A stretch of 64,000 nt of DNA from Natronospirales bacterium (GCA_021816765.1 JAKAXB010000002.1:1-64000), one strand, 5' to 3'; counted from the stretch's first letter, positions 24,946 through 35,342 are shown. Notes: a model not told the origin generated them from the sequence alone. Made by a program: numbers and translations.

Positions 24946-27180
24946 CTAATGAAATTGATTGGAGCCTGAATAGCCTAGGATACCATTTTGCAGGAAGTCC
25001 TCCAGGTGGCGGCCGATGGTGGTGAGTCCCTTGAGCTGCAACTGGAAGAAGATCGCCGCGTTGGCCTGGCCCGTCTGGGTGAGGTAGCGCCGGGACACGA
25101 CCTGGAACGTCCAGCAGCAGCTGTCGTACTCGAATCCCGCAAAACTCTCCAGTGTGACCTTGTTTTGCAGATCGTAGTTCCAGCGTCCCACCATGCTCCA
25201 GTGACGGGTGAGCGGCCAGGCGAAGGACAGGTCCGTCTGCTTCAGCGCCAGGCTGCGATCGTAGCGGTAAGCCAGGTTGATGATCTGATGAAAGGCCGGG
25301 TGGTATTGGATGCCGATGGAGGCCAAGTCCGTCCGGCGCGTGCTGGGGTTCCACTGCTGGCCGTAGTCGGTGGACCAGCTGTTGTTGAGGTTGAGGGTGA
25401 TTTCCCCCACCATGTCCGAGAAAAGACGGGTCTGCGGTGCGACTCCCGGCAATTGCACGTTGCGGTTGCTGAAGTAGCGGATCTGGCCGATGTCCGCTTC
25501 CAGCAACTGTGAACCAGTGGAAGTATCCAGCAGGCGGCTGGTGAGGGCGTAGCTCAACTGGTTGGCATCACCCTGGCGATCCGCTCCATAAAAGCGATTG
25601 TCGGTGAACAGCTGCAGGAAGCTGAATTGCGGCTGGATCGTGTCGAAGATGGGGATTTGCGATTGATTGCGGTAGGGCACGTACAGATAATACAGCCGCG
25701 GTTCCAGGGTCTGTATGTAGTTGCCGCTGTCGCCCACATTGCGCTGGAAGAATAAGCCGCTGTCTAGACTCACGATGGGTGTCACGCGTGACAATTGGGT
25801 TTGGGTACCCAGGGGCACATTCTGGTCGAGGTTATATTCTGTCACGCGCATTGCCGCAGTGGGCGTGAAATAGTAACCGGCATTGCCGAAGGTGTAACTG
25901 GCACTGGGTTTGAAATCCAGACGCAGGGCGCCCAAACGCCCATCCTGCTGGAACTGCACCAGCTCGCTGTCGAGCGCATATTGCGGTCCGCTGCTGGCGG
26001 GGTTGCTTTGCCAGGTGAACAGCGTCTGGGGCAGGAGCTTGTAGGGATAGTCACTGGGTGGAATCAATGGGTCCACAATCTGCCAGTCCTGCACCTGGGT
26101 GAGGAAGTTCCAGTCCTGGGTGCCATAGCTGAGTTGTACGTGGCGCTCCAGGCTGGTGGTGGCAATGGTGGCCAGACTGTCGCCCAGATCCTGGAAATAC
26201 TGGCTATCCGAGACCCAGTTGTAGGCGGTGTTGAAATCCCAGCCGCCCCCGAGCGCCGTGTTGTCGTTGAAATTGAGCAGGCCGCGTTCCCGGTTGGCCA
26301 GTTTGTCGTGCGGCATATAGCTGACGTAAATCCCGCCTTTACTGCTAGGGGTGAGGTAGCGGAACTCACCGCCCATGTCAAAGCCGCGCTTGGTGATGAT
26401 GCGGGGGATCAGTGTGGCATCGTAGTTGGGTGCCAGATTCAGATAATAGGGCGTGGTGAGGTCCATGCCCGTGAACGTGGAGAAACCGAAGGATGGAGCC
26501 AGGAAACCGGATTTACGCGCGTCGTTCAGCGGGAAATTGATATAGGGGGTCCAGAAGATGGGCACACCGAAAAAGTCAATGGTGACGTTGTGGCCGATGC
26601 CGGTATTGGTGGACTGGTTCAACTCCAGATCCGGCGCGTTCAGTATCCAGTCGTGCCGTCCCACCGGGCAGGTGGTGTAACGCATATCGGTGAGCACATC
26701 ATGATCTTTGTCCAAGGCCTTCAAAATTTTTGCCGTACCGCGGCCGTGGCGCCGTGGCAGAGAGAAATGGGCATCATCAAACACGCCGCTTGAGGTGTTG
26801 AGGTTGTAGTCCGCCACCGGACCCTGCAATAGCAGGTTGGACGAGCGGTAATGCACATCACCTGACGCGTGCGCATCGCCGGTGGTGCCGTCGTATTGCA
26901 TGCGTTGGGCCGTCAGTTCCCTGTCACCCTGGGTTGCCCGAACCTTGCCGGTGAGCAGGGACTCGCCGTGCACATAACCCGTCAATTGGTCGGCGCTCAC
27001 GCGGGTGGGCGGATTGCCGGTACTCGCGGCGGGGGCGGGCGTGACCGGAACGACCGCGGGCGGTATGGGGGGGCAGGTGCCCCACTGGTTGTAGCCGATG
27101 GTGCCGGGTGGGGTGTCGGCAAGCAGCGGCGCGGAAGCGAGCAGCGTGGCAGTGAGGACAAGCGCGCGGCTCACATTCAC
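24946..27180 (-). CDS. lptD: LPS-assembly protein LptD
   Basis: A 744-residue outer-membrane protein that, with LptE, inserts lipopolysaccharide into the outer leaflet. Signal peptide at the N-terminus (RALVLTATLLASAPLLAD); an OstA/LptA-like periplasmic domain (~60-180); then the LptD beta-barrel with PYINFPLNDARKSGFLAPSFG and many aromatic strands. It has a shorter N-terminus than E. coli LptD (784 aa). I chose GTG at 27180, preceded by AGGGAG; a GTG 45 bases upstream is the alternative. It is divergent from amgK. Confidence 0.94.
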   Translation of the reverse strand: MNVSRALVLTATLLASAPLLADTPPGTIGYNQWGTCPPIPPAVVPVTPAPAASTGNPPTRVSADQLTGYVHGESLLTGKVRATQGDRELTAQRMQYDGTTGDAHASGDVHYRSSNLLLQGPVADYNLNTSSGVFDDAHFSLPRRHGRGTAKILKALDKDHDVLTDMRYTTCPVGRHDWILNAPDLELNQSTNTGIGHNVTIDFFGVPIFWTPYINFPLNDARKSGFLAPSFGFSTFTGMDLTTPYYLNLAPNYDATLIPRIITKRGFDMGGEFRYLTPSSKGGIYVSYMPHDKLANRERGLLNFNDNTALGGGWDFNTAYNWVSDSQYFQDLGDSLATIATTSLERHVQLSYGTQDWNFLTQVQDWQIVDPLIPPSDYPYKLLPQTLFTWQSNPASSGPQYALDSELVQFQQDGRLGALRLDFKPSASYTFGNAGYYFTPTAAMRVTEYNLDQNVPLGTQTQLSRVTPIVSLDSGLFFQRNVGDSGNYIQTLEPRLYYLYVPYRNQSQIPIFDTIQPQFSFLQLFTDNRFYGADRQGDANQLSYALTSRLLDTSTGSQLLEADIGQIRYFSNRNVQLPGVAPQTRLFSDMVGEITLNLNNSWSTDYGQQWNPSTRRTDLASIGIQYHPAFHQIINLAYRYDRSLALKQTDLSFAWPLTRHWSMVGRWNYDLQNKVTLESFAGFEYDSCCWTFQVVSRRYLTQTGQANAAIFFQLQLKGLTTIGRHLEDFLQNGILGYSGSNQFH

Positions 27181-27263
27181 CAGCAGACTCCCTGAACCGT
27201 TATGAAACGCGGGGTACAATCGCACACTTTAATAACGGCTTCAAACCACGGGAGAGCGTAAGA

Positions 27264-28256
27264 GTGTCGCAGAGGCTTGGGAAACTGCAAGCCTGGGTGG
27301 CGGGGGCGCTGCGGGTTCCGGCGGTGACGCTGGAAGCCGCTTCGGAGGATGCCAGCTTTCGGCGCTATTTCCGCGCCTATGCCGACAGGCGTTCTTATAT
27401 TGTCATGGATGCGCCGTCCCCCCGGGAGGACTGCCGCCCCTTCGTGCGTATTGCCGGGCTGCTGCAAGACGCGGGTGTGCATGTGCCCGAAATACTCGCC
27501 CAGGATCTGCAGCGGGGATTCCTGCTGCTCAGCGATCTGGGACGCCAGACCTACCTCGATGTGCTCAACAAAGACAATGCCGATGCGCTGTTTGCCGACG
27601 CCATTGCGGCGCTGATTCGATGGCAGCAGGCCAGCCGGGCTGATGCGCTGCCACCCTACGACCGTGCTCTGCTGAAACGCGAACTCAATCTGTTTCCCGA
27701 TTGGTACGTAGCGCGTCATCTGCATATCGCATTCACAGTGACAGAACGTGAAACTCTGGAATCCAGCTTCACGCTGCTGGAGAACAGCGCGCTGGAGCAG
27801 CCCCAAGTCTATGTACATCGTGACTACATGCCCCGCAATCTCATGCTGAGCGCGCCCAACCCCGGCGTGCTGGATTTCCAGGACGCGGTGTATGGTCCTA
27901 TCACCTACGATGTGGCATCGCTGTTCAAGGACGCTTTTATTTCCTGGGAGGAACGGCAGATAAGCGCCTGGCGCAGGCAATACTGGCAACAGGCCAGACG
28001 AGTCGGCCTGCCGGTACAGGAGTTCTCTGCATTCGAGCGTGCCTGCGACTGGATGGGCATGCAACGGCATCTCAAGGTACTGGGCATCTTTGCCCGTATC
28101 CACTATCGCGACGGCAAGCCGGACTATCTCAAAGACACGCCGCGGTTTCTGCGCTATGTGCGTGAGACAGGCAGGCTTTATCAGGAATTTATGCCGCTCC
28201 TGAAACTGCTGGATGCGCTGGAAAGCCGCGCATCACAAATGGTAACGGCAACATGA
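27264..28256 (+). CDS. amgK: N-acetylmuramate/N-acetylglucosamine kinase AmgK
   Basis: A 330-residue aminoglycoside-phosphotransferase-fold kinase. It has ASFRRYFRA near the N-terminus, the catalytic loop VHRDYMPRNLML and metal-binding LDFQDAVYGP. AmgK phosphorylates MurNAc at the anomeric position in the peptidoglycan-recycling route that bypasses de novo UDP-MurNAc synthesis (known from Pseudomonas). GTG start with GGGAGAGC upstream. Its stop overlaps the murU start (ATGA), and its location divergent from lptD matches Pseudomonas. Confidence 0.92.
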   Translation: MSQRLGKLQAWVAGALRVPAVTLEAASEDASFRRYFRAYADRRSYIVMDAPSPREDCRPFVRIAGLLQDAGVHVPEILAQDLQRGFLLLSDLGRQTYLDVLNKDNADALFADAIAALIRWQQASRADALPPYDRALLKRELNLFPDWYVARHLHIAFTVTERETLESSFTLLENSALEQPQVYVHRDYMPRNLMLSAPNPGVLDFQDAVYGPITYDVASLFKDAFISWEERQISAWRRQYWQQARRVGLPVQEFSAFERACDWMGMQRHLKVLGIFARIHYRDGKPDYLKDTPRFLRYVRETGRLYQEFMPLLKLLDALESRASQMVTAT

Positions 28257-28909
28257 AGGCGATGATTCTGGCGGCGGGCCGTGGCGAGCGTTTGCGGCCG
28301 TTGACCGACACCACGCCGAAACCCCTGCTTGAAATCCAGGGCCGACCTCTCATCGTGCGGCACCTGGAGCGGCTGCATGCCGCGGGTTTAACGGATATCG
28401 TGATCAACCTCTCCTGGCTGGCGGACAAGATTAAAGGGTATCTCGGCGATGGCTCACGCTACGGCGTGCGCATCCGCTATTCCGAGGAAGTTGACGGGCC
28501 GCTGGAAACCGGTGGTGGGATTCTGAACGCCTTGCCGCTGCTGGGCGAGAATCCTTTCCTGGTAATCAACGGCGACATCTACACTGATTTCCCCTTTCAG
28601 ACCCTGCAATCCGCGCTCAAGCACGGCGATCTCGCCCACCTTGTGATGCTGGAGAATCCGCCTCACCACCCACGGGGGGATTTTCATCTCTCCGCCGATG
28701 GCCGCCTGCACGCCGACGGTACACCACGGCTTACCTACAGCGGCATCGGCGTGCATCATCCCGCATTCTTCAAGGACTGCAGCCCCGGAAAGTTTCCCAT
28801 GCTGCCGTGGTGGCGGGAAGCAATGCGGTCTGGAAGGGTAAGTGGTCAGTGGTATTCGGGTCTATGGAAAGATGTTGGCACGATTGAAGCATTGCGCGGT
28901 GTTGTCTGA
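28253..28909 (+). CDS. murU: N-acetylmuramate alpha-1-phosphate uridylyltransferase MurU
   Basis: A 218-residue nucleotidyltransferase making UDP-MurNAc from MurNAc-1-phosphate and UTP. The N-terminal signature MILAAGRGERLRPLTDTTPK, the PKPLLEI segment and INGDIYTD (metal-binding Asp) are present, with ETGGGILNALP typical of MurU. Overlap with amgK implies coupled translation, so both steps of the recycling shortcut are encoded together. Confidence 0.93.
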   Translation: MKAMILAAGRGERLRPLTDTTPKPLLEIQGRPLIVRHLERLHAAGLTDIVINLSWLADKIKGYLGDGSRYGVRIRYSEEVDGPLETGGGILNALPLLGENPFLVINGDIYTDFPFQTLQSALKHGDLAHLVMLENPPHHPRGDFHLSADGRLHADGTPRLTYSGIGVHHPAFFKDCSPGKFPMLPWWREAMRSGRVSGQWYSGLWKDVGTIEALRGVV

Positions 28910-28972
28910 CGCGTGCGCAGAACCTTCAAATACACCCGCAAGCAGGACGAAAGGGGTGTCGGGCCCGCCGAA

Positions 28973-30679
28973 TCAATATCGCAGGATGGCCGAGCCCAGA
29001 TAGGGGCTCGCCGCGTCGGTGCCAATCAGCACAAATCCGCCCGGTGTTACCGGATAAATGGCGAAAGGCGAGCTGCCCCCCCCGCTGCTGATGAGTATGG
29101 CCGTGCCGCGGACACCGCCGCCGTTAAACTGGTAGGTACCCGTCAGGGACAGTGTGGATGGGATGGTGCCATTCAGGTTCTGTATCAGGCTGCCGCTGAG
29201 GTTTCCCTGTCCATCCAGCGCCAGCGTGCCGAGACCCAGGAAAATGGATTTCGGAGCTGTCTGGCTGAATAGGGTAAATCCATAATTCGCATTGAGTGAG
29301 GCATTGTTGAAAGACACACCCGGTTGTTGCGCAGTGATAAGGCCACTCGCCACGATGTTGGAATTTATCGTCATGACTTGCGCTTGGGCAGGGGAATCCA
29401 TGTAAAACACATAGGTTTGCGGGGTATTCGATCCCTGATTGTTGATTGTCAGCGTGCCGCGGCCATTCCCGGAGGAGTCGAAAGCATACGTGCCAGTCGT
29501 GATGATATTTGCAATAGTGCCGGGCGTGTTGATGTCCTCGGTGATGGTTCCGAGACCGCCCTGGCCGTCCGGATTGAATTGTCCGGCCTGGGCATAACCG
29601 GAATTGGGGCTGTTCCCGCCCACAAAGAACACATACCCGCCATTCAGGGAAGCATTACTGAAGGTGACCGGCTGCTGCAGTGAAATGCTGCCGCTCAAAG
29701 GTTGAGAGGGATCGAATGACAGGAACTCCAGATCCGATGCGGATTCCACATAGAAACTGTATGTATGCGTCCCATTGCCGTCGGTGAGGGTCGCAGTACC
29801 ATGATTATTGCCGTCAAATGTGTAAGAGCCTGTCACGGAGGCATTCAAAAGAGGGCCCGGGCCATTCACATCCTCGGTCCCGGTGGTAAATGCGCCCCCG
29901 GTGCTCGCGACGATACGGCCCAGCACGGCGATACTCTGATTCGAGGTGTTTTCACCGGCGAAACTGAACACGTAAGGACCGTTAAGGCTCGTTACGCTGC
30001 CAGCCGTTTGACTCTGCGGGAACAGGCCGCCATCCACCACAGTGTTGTTATCGGTGCGAATGAGGTTCGCCTGGCCGCCGGTTACCAGCACAAACTGAAT
30101 GTTGACGGTTCCCAAAACCGCGGTACCAAGCCCATTGGGGCTGATGTTGTACGTTCCGCTGAATGCAGTCTTCGACGAAACGCTGGAACCATTATTGACG
30201 TCTTCCAGACCATTGCTCAGTTGTCCGGTGCCATTGGCGGTGAATTCGCCGATCGCAGCCCACGGAACCCCGGCATTCAATCCTGACATATTGAATACGT
30301 ATGCACCTTTCAGCGAGGCGTTCGAGTAGCCGATGCTGAGTGTGGCCGTACCCGATTGGCTGGTATGGGCCTGCTCGATGGCGGTGATGGTAACCGCAGC
30401 ACCCGGGGGCGGAAGATCAGGGGCGGTGTACAGGCCGCTGCTGGATATAGTACCGAGGGTGCTGTTGCCGCCGGGGATGCCGTTCACCTGCCAGGTGAAG
30501 GCTGTGCCCCCGTCCACCGCGGTAGCCGACATTTGCTGGGTGGCACCCGCGAGAACCTGGGTACCGGAGGGAGTAACGGTCACGCCGGATGATCCGGATG
30601 AACTCACGGAACCACCTCCGCACGCGGCAAGCATCAGCCAGGCACTCGTCAGGATCAATGATTTGATGAATCGTGACAT
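28973..30679 (-). CDS. Secreted repeat lipoprotein A (Ig-like domain plus four ~110-residue repeats)
   Basis: A 568-residue predicted lipoprotein: lipobox LAAC with Cys20, then GGGS. An Ig-like segment (~32-116) ends in NSTLGTISSSGLYTAP, like bacterial BIG2-type domains. Four repeats of about 110 residues follow, each starting near (N)ASLNGxYVF, passing through GxExxxNGxG...EDxN, then GTYxFxxNGxGTxTL and xYxFYxxS. I do not know its function. The ATG at 30679 has GGGAG eight bases upstream; an ATG six bases earlier is too close. A similar protein (gene at 31847) lies two genes upstream. Repeats of this kind are, as I recall, common in Acidobacteria, which would fit gene transfer. Confidence 0.8.
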   Translation of the reverse strand: MSRFIKSLILTSAWLMLAACGGGSVSSSGSSGVTVTPSGTQVLAGATQQMSATAVDGGTAFTWQVNGIPGGNSTLGTISSSGLYTAPDLPPPGAAVTITAIEQAHTSQSGTATLSIGYSNASLKGAYVFNMSGLNAGVPWAAIGEFTANGTGQLSNGLEDVNNGSSVSSKTAFSGTYNISPNGLGTAVLGTVNIQFVLVTGGQANLIRTDNNTVVDGGLFPQSQTAGSVTSLNGPYVFSFAGENTSNQSIAVLGRIVASTGGAFTTGTEDVNGPGPLLNASVTGSYTFDGNNHGTATLTDGNGTHTYSFYVESASDLEFLSFDPSQPLSGSISLQQPVTFSNASLNGGYVFFVGGNSPNSGYAQAGQFNPDGQGGLGTITEDINTPGTIANIITTGTYAFDSSGNGRGTLTINNQGSNTPQTYVFYMDSPAQAQVMTINSNIVASGLITAQQPGVSFNNASLNANYGFTLFSQTAPKSIFLGLGTLALDGQGNLSGSLIQNLNGTIPSTLSLTGTYQFNGGGVRGTAILISSGGGSSPFAIYPVTPGGFVLIGTDAASPYLGSAILRY

Positions 30680-30863
30680 GACCATATCTCCCTGCCTCGG
30701 CGGCTACGCATATTAGCCTGAACCTGTGGCGGCGTCACGCTGCTTGCTGGAGACGGGTACACGCGAGGGAAGTCTTGGCTGTGAGAAATGGAACGGGCGG
30801 AAGCCGCGAGAGAGCGGTGTGCTCATTCGCTGGAGGTGTTCACGTATAAATCTGCGCGCGCTG

Positions 30864-31670
30864 TCACAATTTGAGTTCCACTGTATAGGCCAGGTTCAAA
30901 GCGAATATCCCCAGGTAAAGATAGGTCCCGGCGGCACCGCCGAATGCCCCTGAGACATCTTTTGAGCTCTCGTAGGCCAAACCGTTCATGACACCCGGGC
31001 AGCCTTTTCCGCTGGTGAGATAGTTCACATAGAACAGGTTTGTACCCGGATCCTGCTGCACGAGGCTGCCGCTGATGCTGCAACCGTAGCCATCATTGCC
31101 GCTGAACACTCCGTTAGCATTGACTGTTATGGACACCGAAGTGGAAGCCTTGCCGACGTAATAGCCATTCCATTGCCCCTGCAAACCCGTGAGAGACGGG
31201 GTCCCCGCGTAGGGTGTATCGGTATTCAGGGTGAAATTGCCGTCCAGGCCGGTGGAAGTATTGGTGGCGGGATCAATGGAACTGAGGGTCGCTTGCATGC
31301 TGGTGGCAGTTGCAGATGATGTATAAGTCCCGCTTACAGAAAACGTATCAACTTTGTTGCCGTCGGGAAACGTCTGTCCCGGAGGTGCAGTACCGATAAG
31401 GGTGGTGGTAAACGGCGAGCTCTCTGGAACATTTTCCACCAGGAACACATTGCCCTGATTGTCGGCAAAATAGCCGAAACCGGTGGCTGCCACGGCTCCA
31501 TTCACTGCAATCCCGCTGCCGCCGTTCAGGCTGTAGGTTCCGGACCATGGGCCCGGCACGACTTGCAGAATGGCTGTCGTGCCGGGGGAGCTGCTTGAGC
31601 CGCCACCGCAGCCGGCGACCAGGATGCCAATGAAAATCACAACGAAAATCGCGGTCTTCTTCAACATCAT
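30864..31670 (-). CDS. Hypothetical secreted lipoprotein
   Basis: A 268-residue predicted lipoprotein with lipobox LVAGC (Cys21) and a GGGSSSS linker like its two neighbours. Two similar-looking halves are suggested by GPWSGTYSLNGGSG and GQWNGYYVGKASTSV. Two further Cys (YGCSIS and KGCPGV) could form a disulfide. I do not recognise the family. Its sandwiched position between the two repeat lipoproteins, on the same strand, suggests a shared surface role. Start may be either of two consecutive ATG codons. Confidence 0.7.
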   Translation of the reverse strand: MMLKKTAIFVVIFIGILVAGCGGGSSSSPGTTAILQVVPGPWSGTYSLNGGSGIAVNGAVAATGFGYFADNQGNVFLVENVPESSPFTTTLIGTAPPGQTFPDGNKVDTFSVSGTYTSSATATSMQATLSSIDPATNTSTGLDGNFTLNTDTPYAGTPSLTGLQGQWNGYYVGKASTSVSITVNANGVFSGNDGYGCSISGSLVQQDPGTNLFYVNYLTSGKGCPGVMNGLAYESSKDVSGAFGGAAGTYLYLGIFALNLAYTVELKL

Positions 31671-31846
31671 GTGGAATTTTCACTCCTCTGCCTGAGGTGC
31701 ATTATCTGCTACTTTGAGGACTCTCGCCTGCAATGCACTTGAAGGCGGAAAACATTTATTAAAGTCGCTTAGCCGTCCATGGGACACTTGCCCAAGTATC
31801 AGCTCTGCCGCTGGATATGGATGAATTGCATGATACCGGCATCCGC

Positions 31847-33559
31847 CTAGTACTGGCTTACCAGCGTACCAACCATGGGTGAGCCGCTTTCATCCAGTAG
31901 AATGACCGCGTTATTGGATATGGGATACAAGGCGAAATTCGTGTTTACTCCGCCATTGGTGGTCAGGGTGGCCACGCCCCGCGTGGACGTGGTACTCGTC
32001 CCCACGGTTACCGCATAGACCCCGGTGACAGACAGCTCGCTCGAGATCGTGCCATTGTTACTGATGGTTTCGAAGCCGGCCAGCGCGCCGCTGCCATTCA
32101 AGGTGAGCCGGCCGACCGCCGACGAAGGGGAAGCGACGCCGGCGGGGCTTGCCAGGAGCAGGGTGTAATATCCGCTCAGGCTGGAAGTGGAAAAACCGCC
32201 GGTTTGGAAAAACATCTGCCCGATCGCATTGATACCGCTGTCGCTGGTCAGCACGAATGCAGTGTTGGGCGTAATCAGATAATACACGTAGTTGGTTGTG
32301 CCGCTGCTGCCGGTAAGTGCGAGGGTGCCGCGCCCCGATGCGCTGCTGGTAAAGCTGCCGATCAGCGTGGCGTTGGTGGAAATGTTGCCCGCGTTATTGA
32401 TGTCATCAGTCCCACTATTGACAGTACCGCTGTTGGTGGTACTCGTGGTAAAGCCACCCGCTGCACCGTACGCCGCCGTCCCGCTCATCCCGACGACAGA
32501 AAACACATATCCTCCCGCCAGGACGGTGGTGGAGATCACATCCTGCTGCTGAAGCGCGCTGCCACTTAAATGCCCCGAGGTATCGGTCTCGATGAACTGA
32601 AGTTGGGTGGGGGAGACAATATAAAAACTGTAGGTGCGGGTGCCGGTGGAGTCCGTGAAACTGGCGGTACCACGGCCGTTGCTGCCGATGCTGTAAGAGC
32701 CGTTAAAAGGCTGGTTGGATGCTGTGCCGCCGGCATTGATGTCTTCTTCGGCACTGGTAAAGGCAGTGGATCCATTGGTCACGAATATGCCGATAACATT
32801 CAGAAGTTTGTCTGACTGATCGGTTCCCGTAAAATCGAAGACATAAGGCGCATTCAGGCTGGTCAGTGTCAGGGCTGTAGGCAGTTGTGAATAAAACAAA
32901 CCGCTTGCGACAGCGCCGTTGTCAGTGCGTATGGCTACGGCCTGTCCTTGTGTATTCAGGGTGAAGGTTACATTGACGCTCCCCTGAGTGCTGGTGAAGG
33001 TGGCGGTTCCCTGTCCATTGGCGTCAATGAAATAGATGCCGCTGAAAGGCAGCGCCTGCGAAATGCCGGAAGGTCCGTTGATATCCTCAAGACCATTGCT
33101 GATGGTGCCGTTATTTGCGGTAAAGCTGCCTGTGGCAGCCCACGGACCGCCGGCCTGCGTGCCGCTCAGGGTGAACACATAGTTGCCGTTCAGCGAAGCA
33201 TTGGCGAAGGTAATACTGATGATGATGGAGGTGCTGATTACTGGGTAGGCCTGGGGAGCGGCGCTGATGACGACACTCCCATTCTGCGGAGGCGTATTGG
33301 GCGCTGTGTAGAGGCCCTGTGGGGAGATGGTTCCAGTGGTACTGTTACCACCGGGGATGTTATTCACATACCACAGGACGGTGGTGTTGCTGTTGCCGGT
33401 GACGATGGCGCTCATCTGCAACGTCGTGCCTGCGGTAATGGTGGTGGCCTCAGGCGTAACCAGTGCAATCGTGGGATTGCTAATCTGTGAGCTGCCGCCA
33501 CCGCATCCTGCGAGGATGAGCAAAAAAAGCAATGGCGATTGTTTTAGGATTGAAGTCAT
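31847..33559 (-). CDS. Secreted repeat lipoprotein B, paralogue of lipoprotein A
   Basis: A 570-residue predicted lipoprotein with lipobox ILAGC (Cys19) and GGGSS. It shares the architecture of lipoprotein A: an Ig-like segment containing NNIPGGNSTTGTISPQGLY, then four ~110-residue repeats beginning at ANASLNGNYVF, LTSLNAPYVF, TTVLAGGYVF and STSSLSGYYTL. The EDIN motif and GRGTxxxT segments also match. Divergence between the copies is clear, so the duplication is not recent. AGGAGT lies ten bases before the ATG. Function unknown. Confidence 0.8.
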   Translation of the reverse strand: MTSILKQSPLLFLLILAGCGGGSSQISNPTIALVTPEATTITAGTTLQMSAIVTGNSNTTVLWYVNNIPGGNSTTGTISPQGLYTAPNTPPQNGSVVISAAPQAYPVISTSIIISITFANASLNGNYVFTLSGTQAGGPWAATGSFTANNGTISNGLEDINGPSGISQALPFSGIYFIDANGQGTATFTSTQGSVNVTFTLNTQGQAVAIRTDNGAVASGLFYSQLPTALTLTSLNAPYVFDFTGTDQSDKLLNVIGIFVTNGSTAFTSAEEDINAGGTASNQPFNGSYSIGSNGRGTASFTDSTGTRTYSFYIVSPTQLQFIETDTSGHLSGSALQQQDVISTTVLAGGYVFSVVGMSGTAAYGAAGGFTTSTTNSGTVNSGTDDINNAGNISTNATLIGSFTSSASGRGTLALTGSSGTTNYVYYLITPNTAFVLTSDSGINAIGQMFFQTGGFSTSSLSGYYTLLLASPAGVASPSSAVGRLTLNGSGALAGFETISNNGTISSELSVTGVYAVTVGTSTTSTRGVATLTTNGGVNTNFALYPISNNAVILLDESGSPMVGTLVSQY

Positions 33560-33683
33560 TTCGTCTATTACTCCTGAATATTCACACCGTCCTCAAGGGG
33601 CTCACCGCCTTGAGTGTCCCACCGTGCATCCCGGTCATTATCAAATCCAGATAGTACGCCACACGCTGATTCGCGGTGCGTCA

Positions 33684-34658
33684 TCAAGCAATGTTCATCA
33701 ATCCCTCGGCCTGTCTGTCGGCATGGTAGGACGATCGTACCAGGGCACCGCTGGCCACATGCTGGAATCCCAGCCGGTAACCCTGGAGTTCAATTTCCCT
33801 GAATTCCTCCGGCGTCACATAGCGCACCACCGGGTGGTGGAATTTGCTGGGCTGGAGGTATTGCCCCACCGTGAGCATGTCCACGTCATGGGTGCGCAGG
33901 TCGTGCATTACCGCGAAAATCTCCGGCAATTCCTCGCCCAAGCCCAGCATGATACCCGACTTCGTGATGATGTCCGGATGCATTTCCTTGAAACGCCTGA
34001 GCAGCGTGAGTGAATGCTGATAATCGGATCCGGGACGCACTTCACGATAGATGCGCGGTACGGTTTCGAGATTGTGGTTGAACACGTCCGGCGGCGCGTC
34101 ATTGATAAGCGCCAGTGCCACCTCCATGCGGCCGCGGAAATCCGGTACCAGCACCTCGATCCTGGTCTCCGGGCTCCACTTGCGGATGGCACGGATACAG
34201 GCCGCGAAATGTCCGGCGCCGCCGTCGCGCAGATCATCGCGATCCACGGAAGTCACCACCACGTAGCCCAGCCCCATGGCTTGGATGGTCCTGGCGAGAT
34301 TGACAGGCTCCTCCGCATCCAGCGCGCCGGGGCGGCCGTGGGCCACGTCGCAGAAGGTGCAGCGGCGTGTGCAGATATCACCCAGGATCATGAAGGTGGC
34401 GGTACCCTTGCCGAAGCATTCGCCGAGGTTGGGGCAGGAGGCCTCCTCGCACACGGTGTGCAGGTGATTTTCCCGCAGGATTTGCTTCAGCCGCGCCACT
34501 TCCGGGGTGGCCGGCGAACGCACCCTGATCCAGGACGGCTTGCGCAACGGCACGAGTGTGGCTTCAATCTTTACCGGGATACGCGCCATTTTTTCGGCGG
34601 CGCTGAGCTTCTTGCCGGGTTCGAGTCTTGGGCGCGCAATGGCGGGGGAATCACTCAC
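33684..34658 (-). CDS. lipA: Lipoyl synthase
   Basis: A 324-residue radical SAM enzyme inserting two sulfurs into octanoyl groups on lipoyl domains. Both Fe-S clusters are visible: the auxiliary cluster motif [12 protein letters not shown] and the radical SAM motif CTRRCTFC. The C-terminal RSSYHA supplies the conserved serine ligand. It begins 9 bases after lipB ends, in one operon with ybeD and dat. Confidence 0.97.
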   Translation of the reverse strand: MSDSPAIARPRLEPGKKLSAAEKMARIPVKIEATLVPLRKPSWIRVRSPATPEVARLKQILRENHLHTVCEEASCPNLGECFGKGTATFMILGDICTRRCTFCDVAHGRPGALDAEEPVNLARTIQAMGLGYVVVTSVDRDDLRDGGAGHFAACIRAIRKWSPETRIEVLVPDFRGRMEVALALINDAPPDVFNHNLETVPRIYREVRPGSDYQHSLTLLRRFKEMHPDIITKSGIMLGLGEELPEIFAVMHDLRTHDVDMLTVGQYLQPSKFHHPVVRYVTPEEFREIELQGYRLGFQHVASGALVRSSYHADRQAEGLMNIA

Positions 34659-34667
34659 GGAAGGTCC

Positions 34668-35342
34668 TCAGGTTTGCGGATGGCGCATACCATCCGGCTG
34701 GAAAAGCGGCGGGTTATTGTAACCCAGCCGCTTCAGCAAATGCGGTTTGAGCCGTTCGGCGACAAGGGTTACATCAGCGGGCCCGCCCAGATCCTTCACT
34801 TGTGTCATTTGCAGGCCCACGTAGCCGCAGGGGTTGATGCGCGAGAACGGTTCCAGGTCCATGACGATGTTGAAGGCGAGGCCGTGATAGCTGCAACCGC
34901 GGCGCACCCGTAAACCCAGTGAGGCGACTTTGCGTCCATCCGCGGTGTATACCCCAGGCGCCTCGCGTTTTGCGCGGGCTGCAATGCCGAATCCCTCCAG
35001 TGTGTCAATGACGCTGTTTTCGATGCCTGCAACCAGGGCGCGCACACCCAATTTGAGTCGTTTGAGATCAAGGAGCGGATACACCACCAGCTGGCCGGGA
35101 CCGTGATACGTCACTTGACCGCCGCGGTCGATATGGATGACGGGAATGTCGCCGGGCGCAAGCACGTGTTCCGCCTTGCCGGCCAGCCCGAGCGTGAATA
35201 CCGGCGGATGCTGCAGGAACCAGATCTCGTCGCGGGTGTGTGCATCACGCGTTTCGGTGAAACGCTGCATCGCACGCCAGGTAGGCTCGTATTCCACCCG
35301 GCCGAGGTCACGCAGCAACGGGGTTTCAACCGATTTCATCAT
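34668..35342 (-). CDS. lipB: Octanoyl-[acyl carrier protein]:protein N-octanoyltransferase
   Basis: A 224-residue enzyme transferring octanoate from ACP to lipoyl domains. [17 protein letters not shown] is the family signature; the catalytic Lys is in [12 protein letters not shown] and the catalytic Cys in [13 protein letters not shown]. It starts with two adjacent ATG codons; the first overlaps the ybeD stop as ATGA. Confidence 0.96.
   Translation of the reverse strand: MMKSVETPLLRDLGRVEYEPTWRAMQRFTETRDAHTRDEIWFLQHPPVFTLGLAGKAEHVLAPGDIPVIHIDRGGQVTYHGPGQLVVYPLLDLKRLKLGVRALVAGIENSVIDTLEGFGIAARAKREAPGVYTADGRKVASLGLRVRRGCSYHGLAFNIVMDLEPFSRINPCGYVGLQMTQVKDLGGPADVTLVAERLKPHLLKRLGYNNPPLFQPDGMRHPQT

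Noticed and set aside
24929-25354. N-terminal extension of surA into lptD
   Set aside because: A signal peptide starts at 24928 and the extension is the lptD 3' end in another frame.
28973-33559. Repeats in the lipoprotein genes as a possible CRISPR or phase-variable array
   Set aside because: The repeats are protein-level (~110 residues) and diverged in DNA; no regular spacer pattern or short tandem tract.
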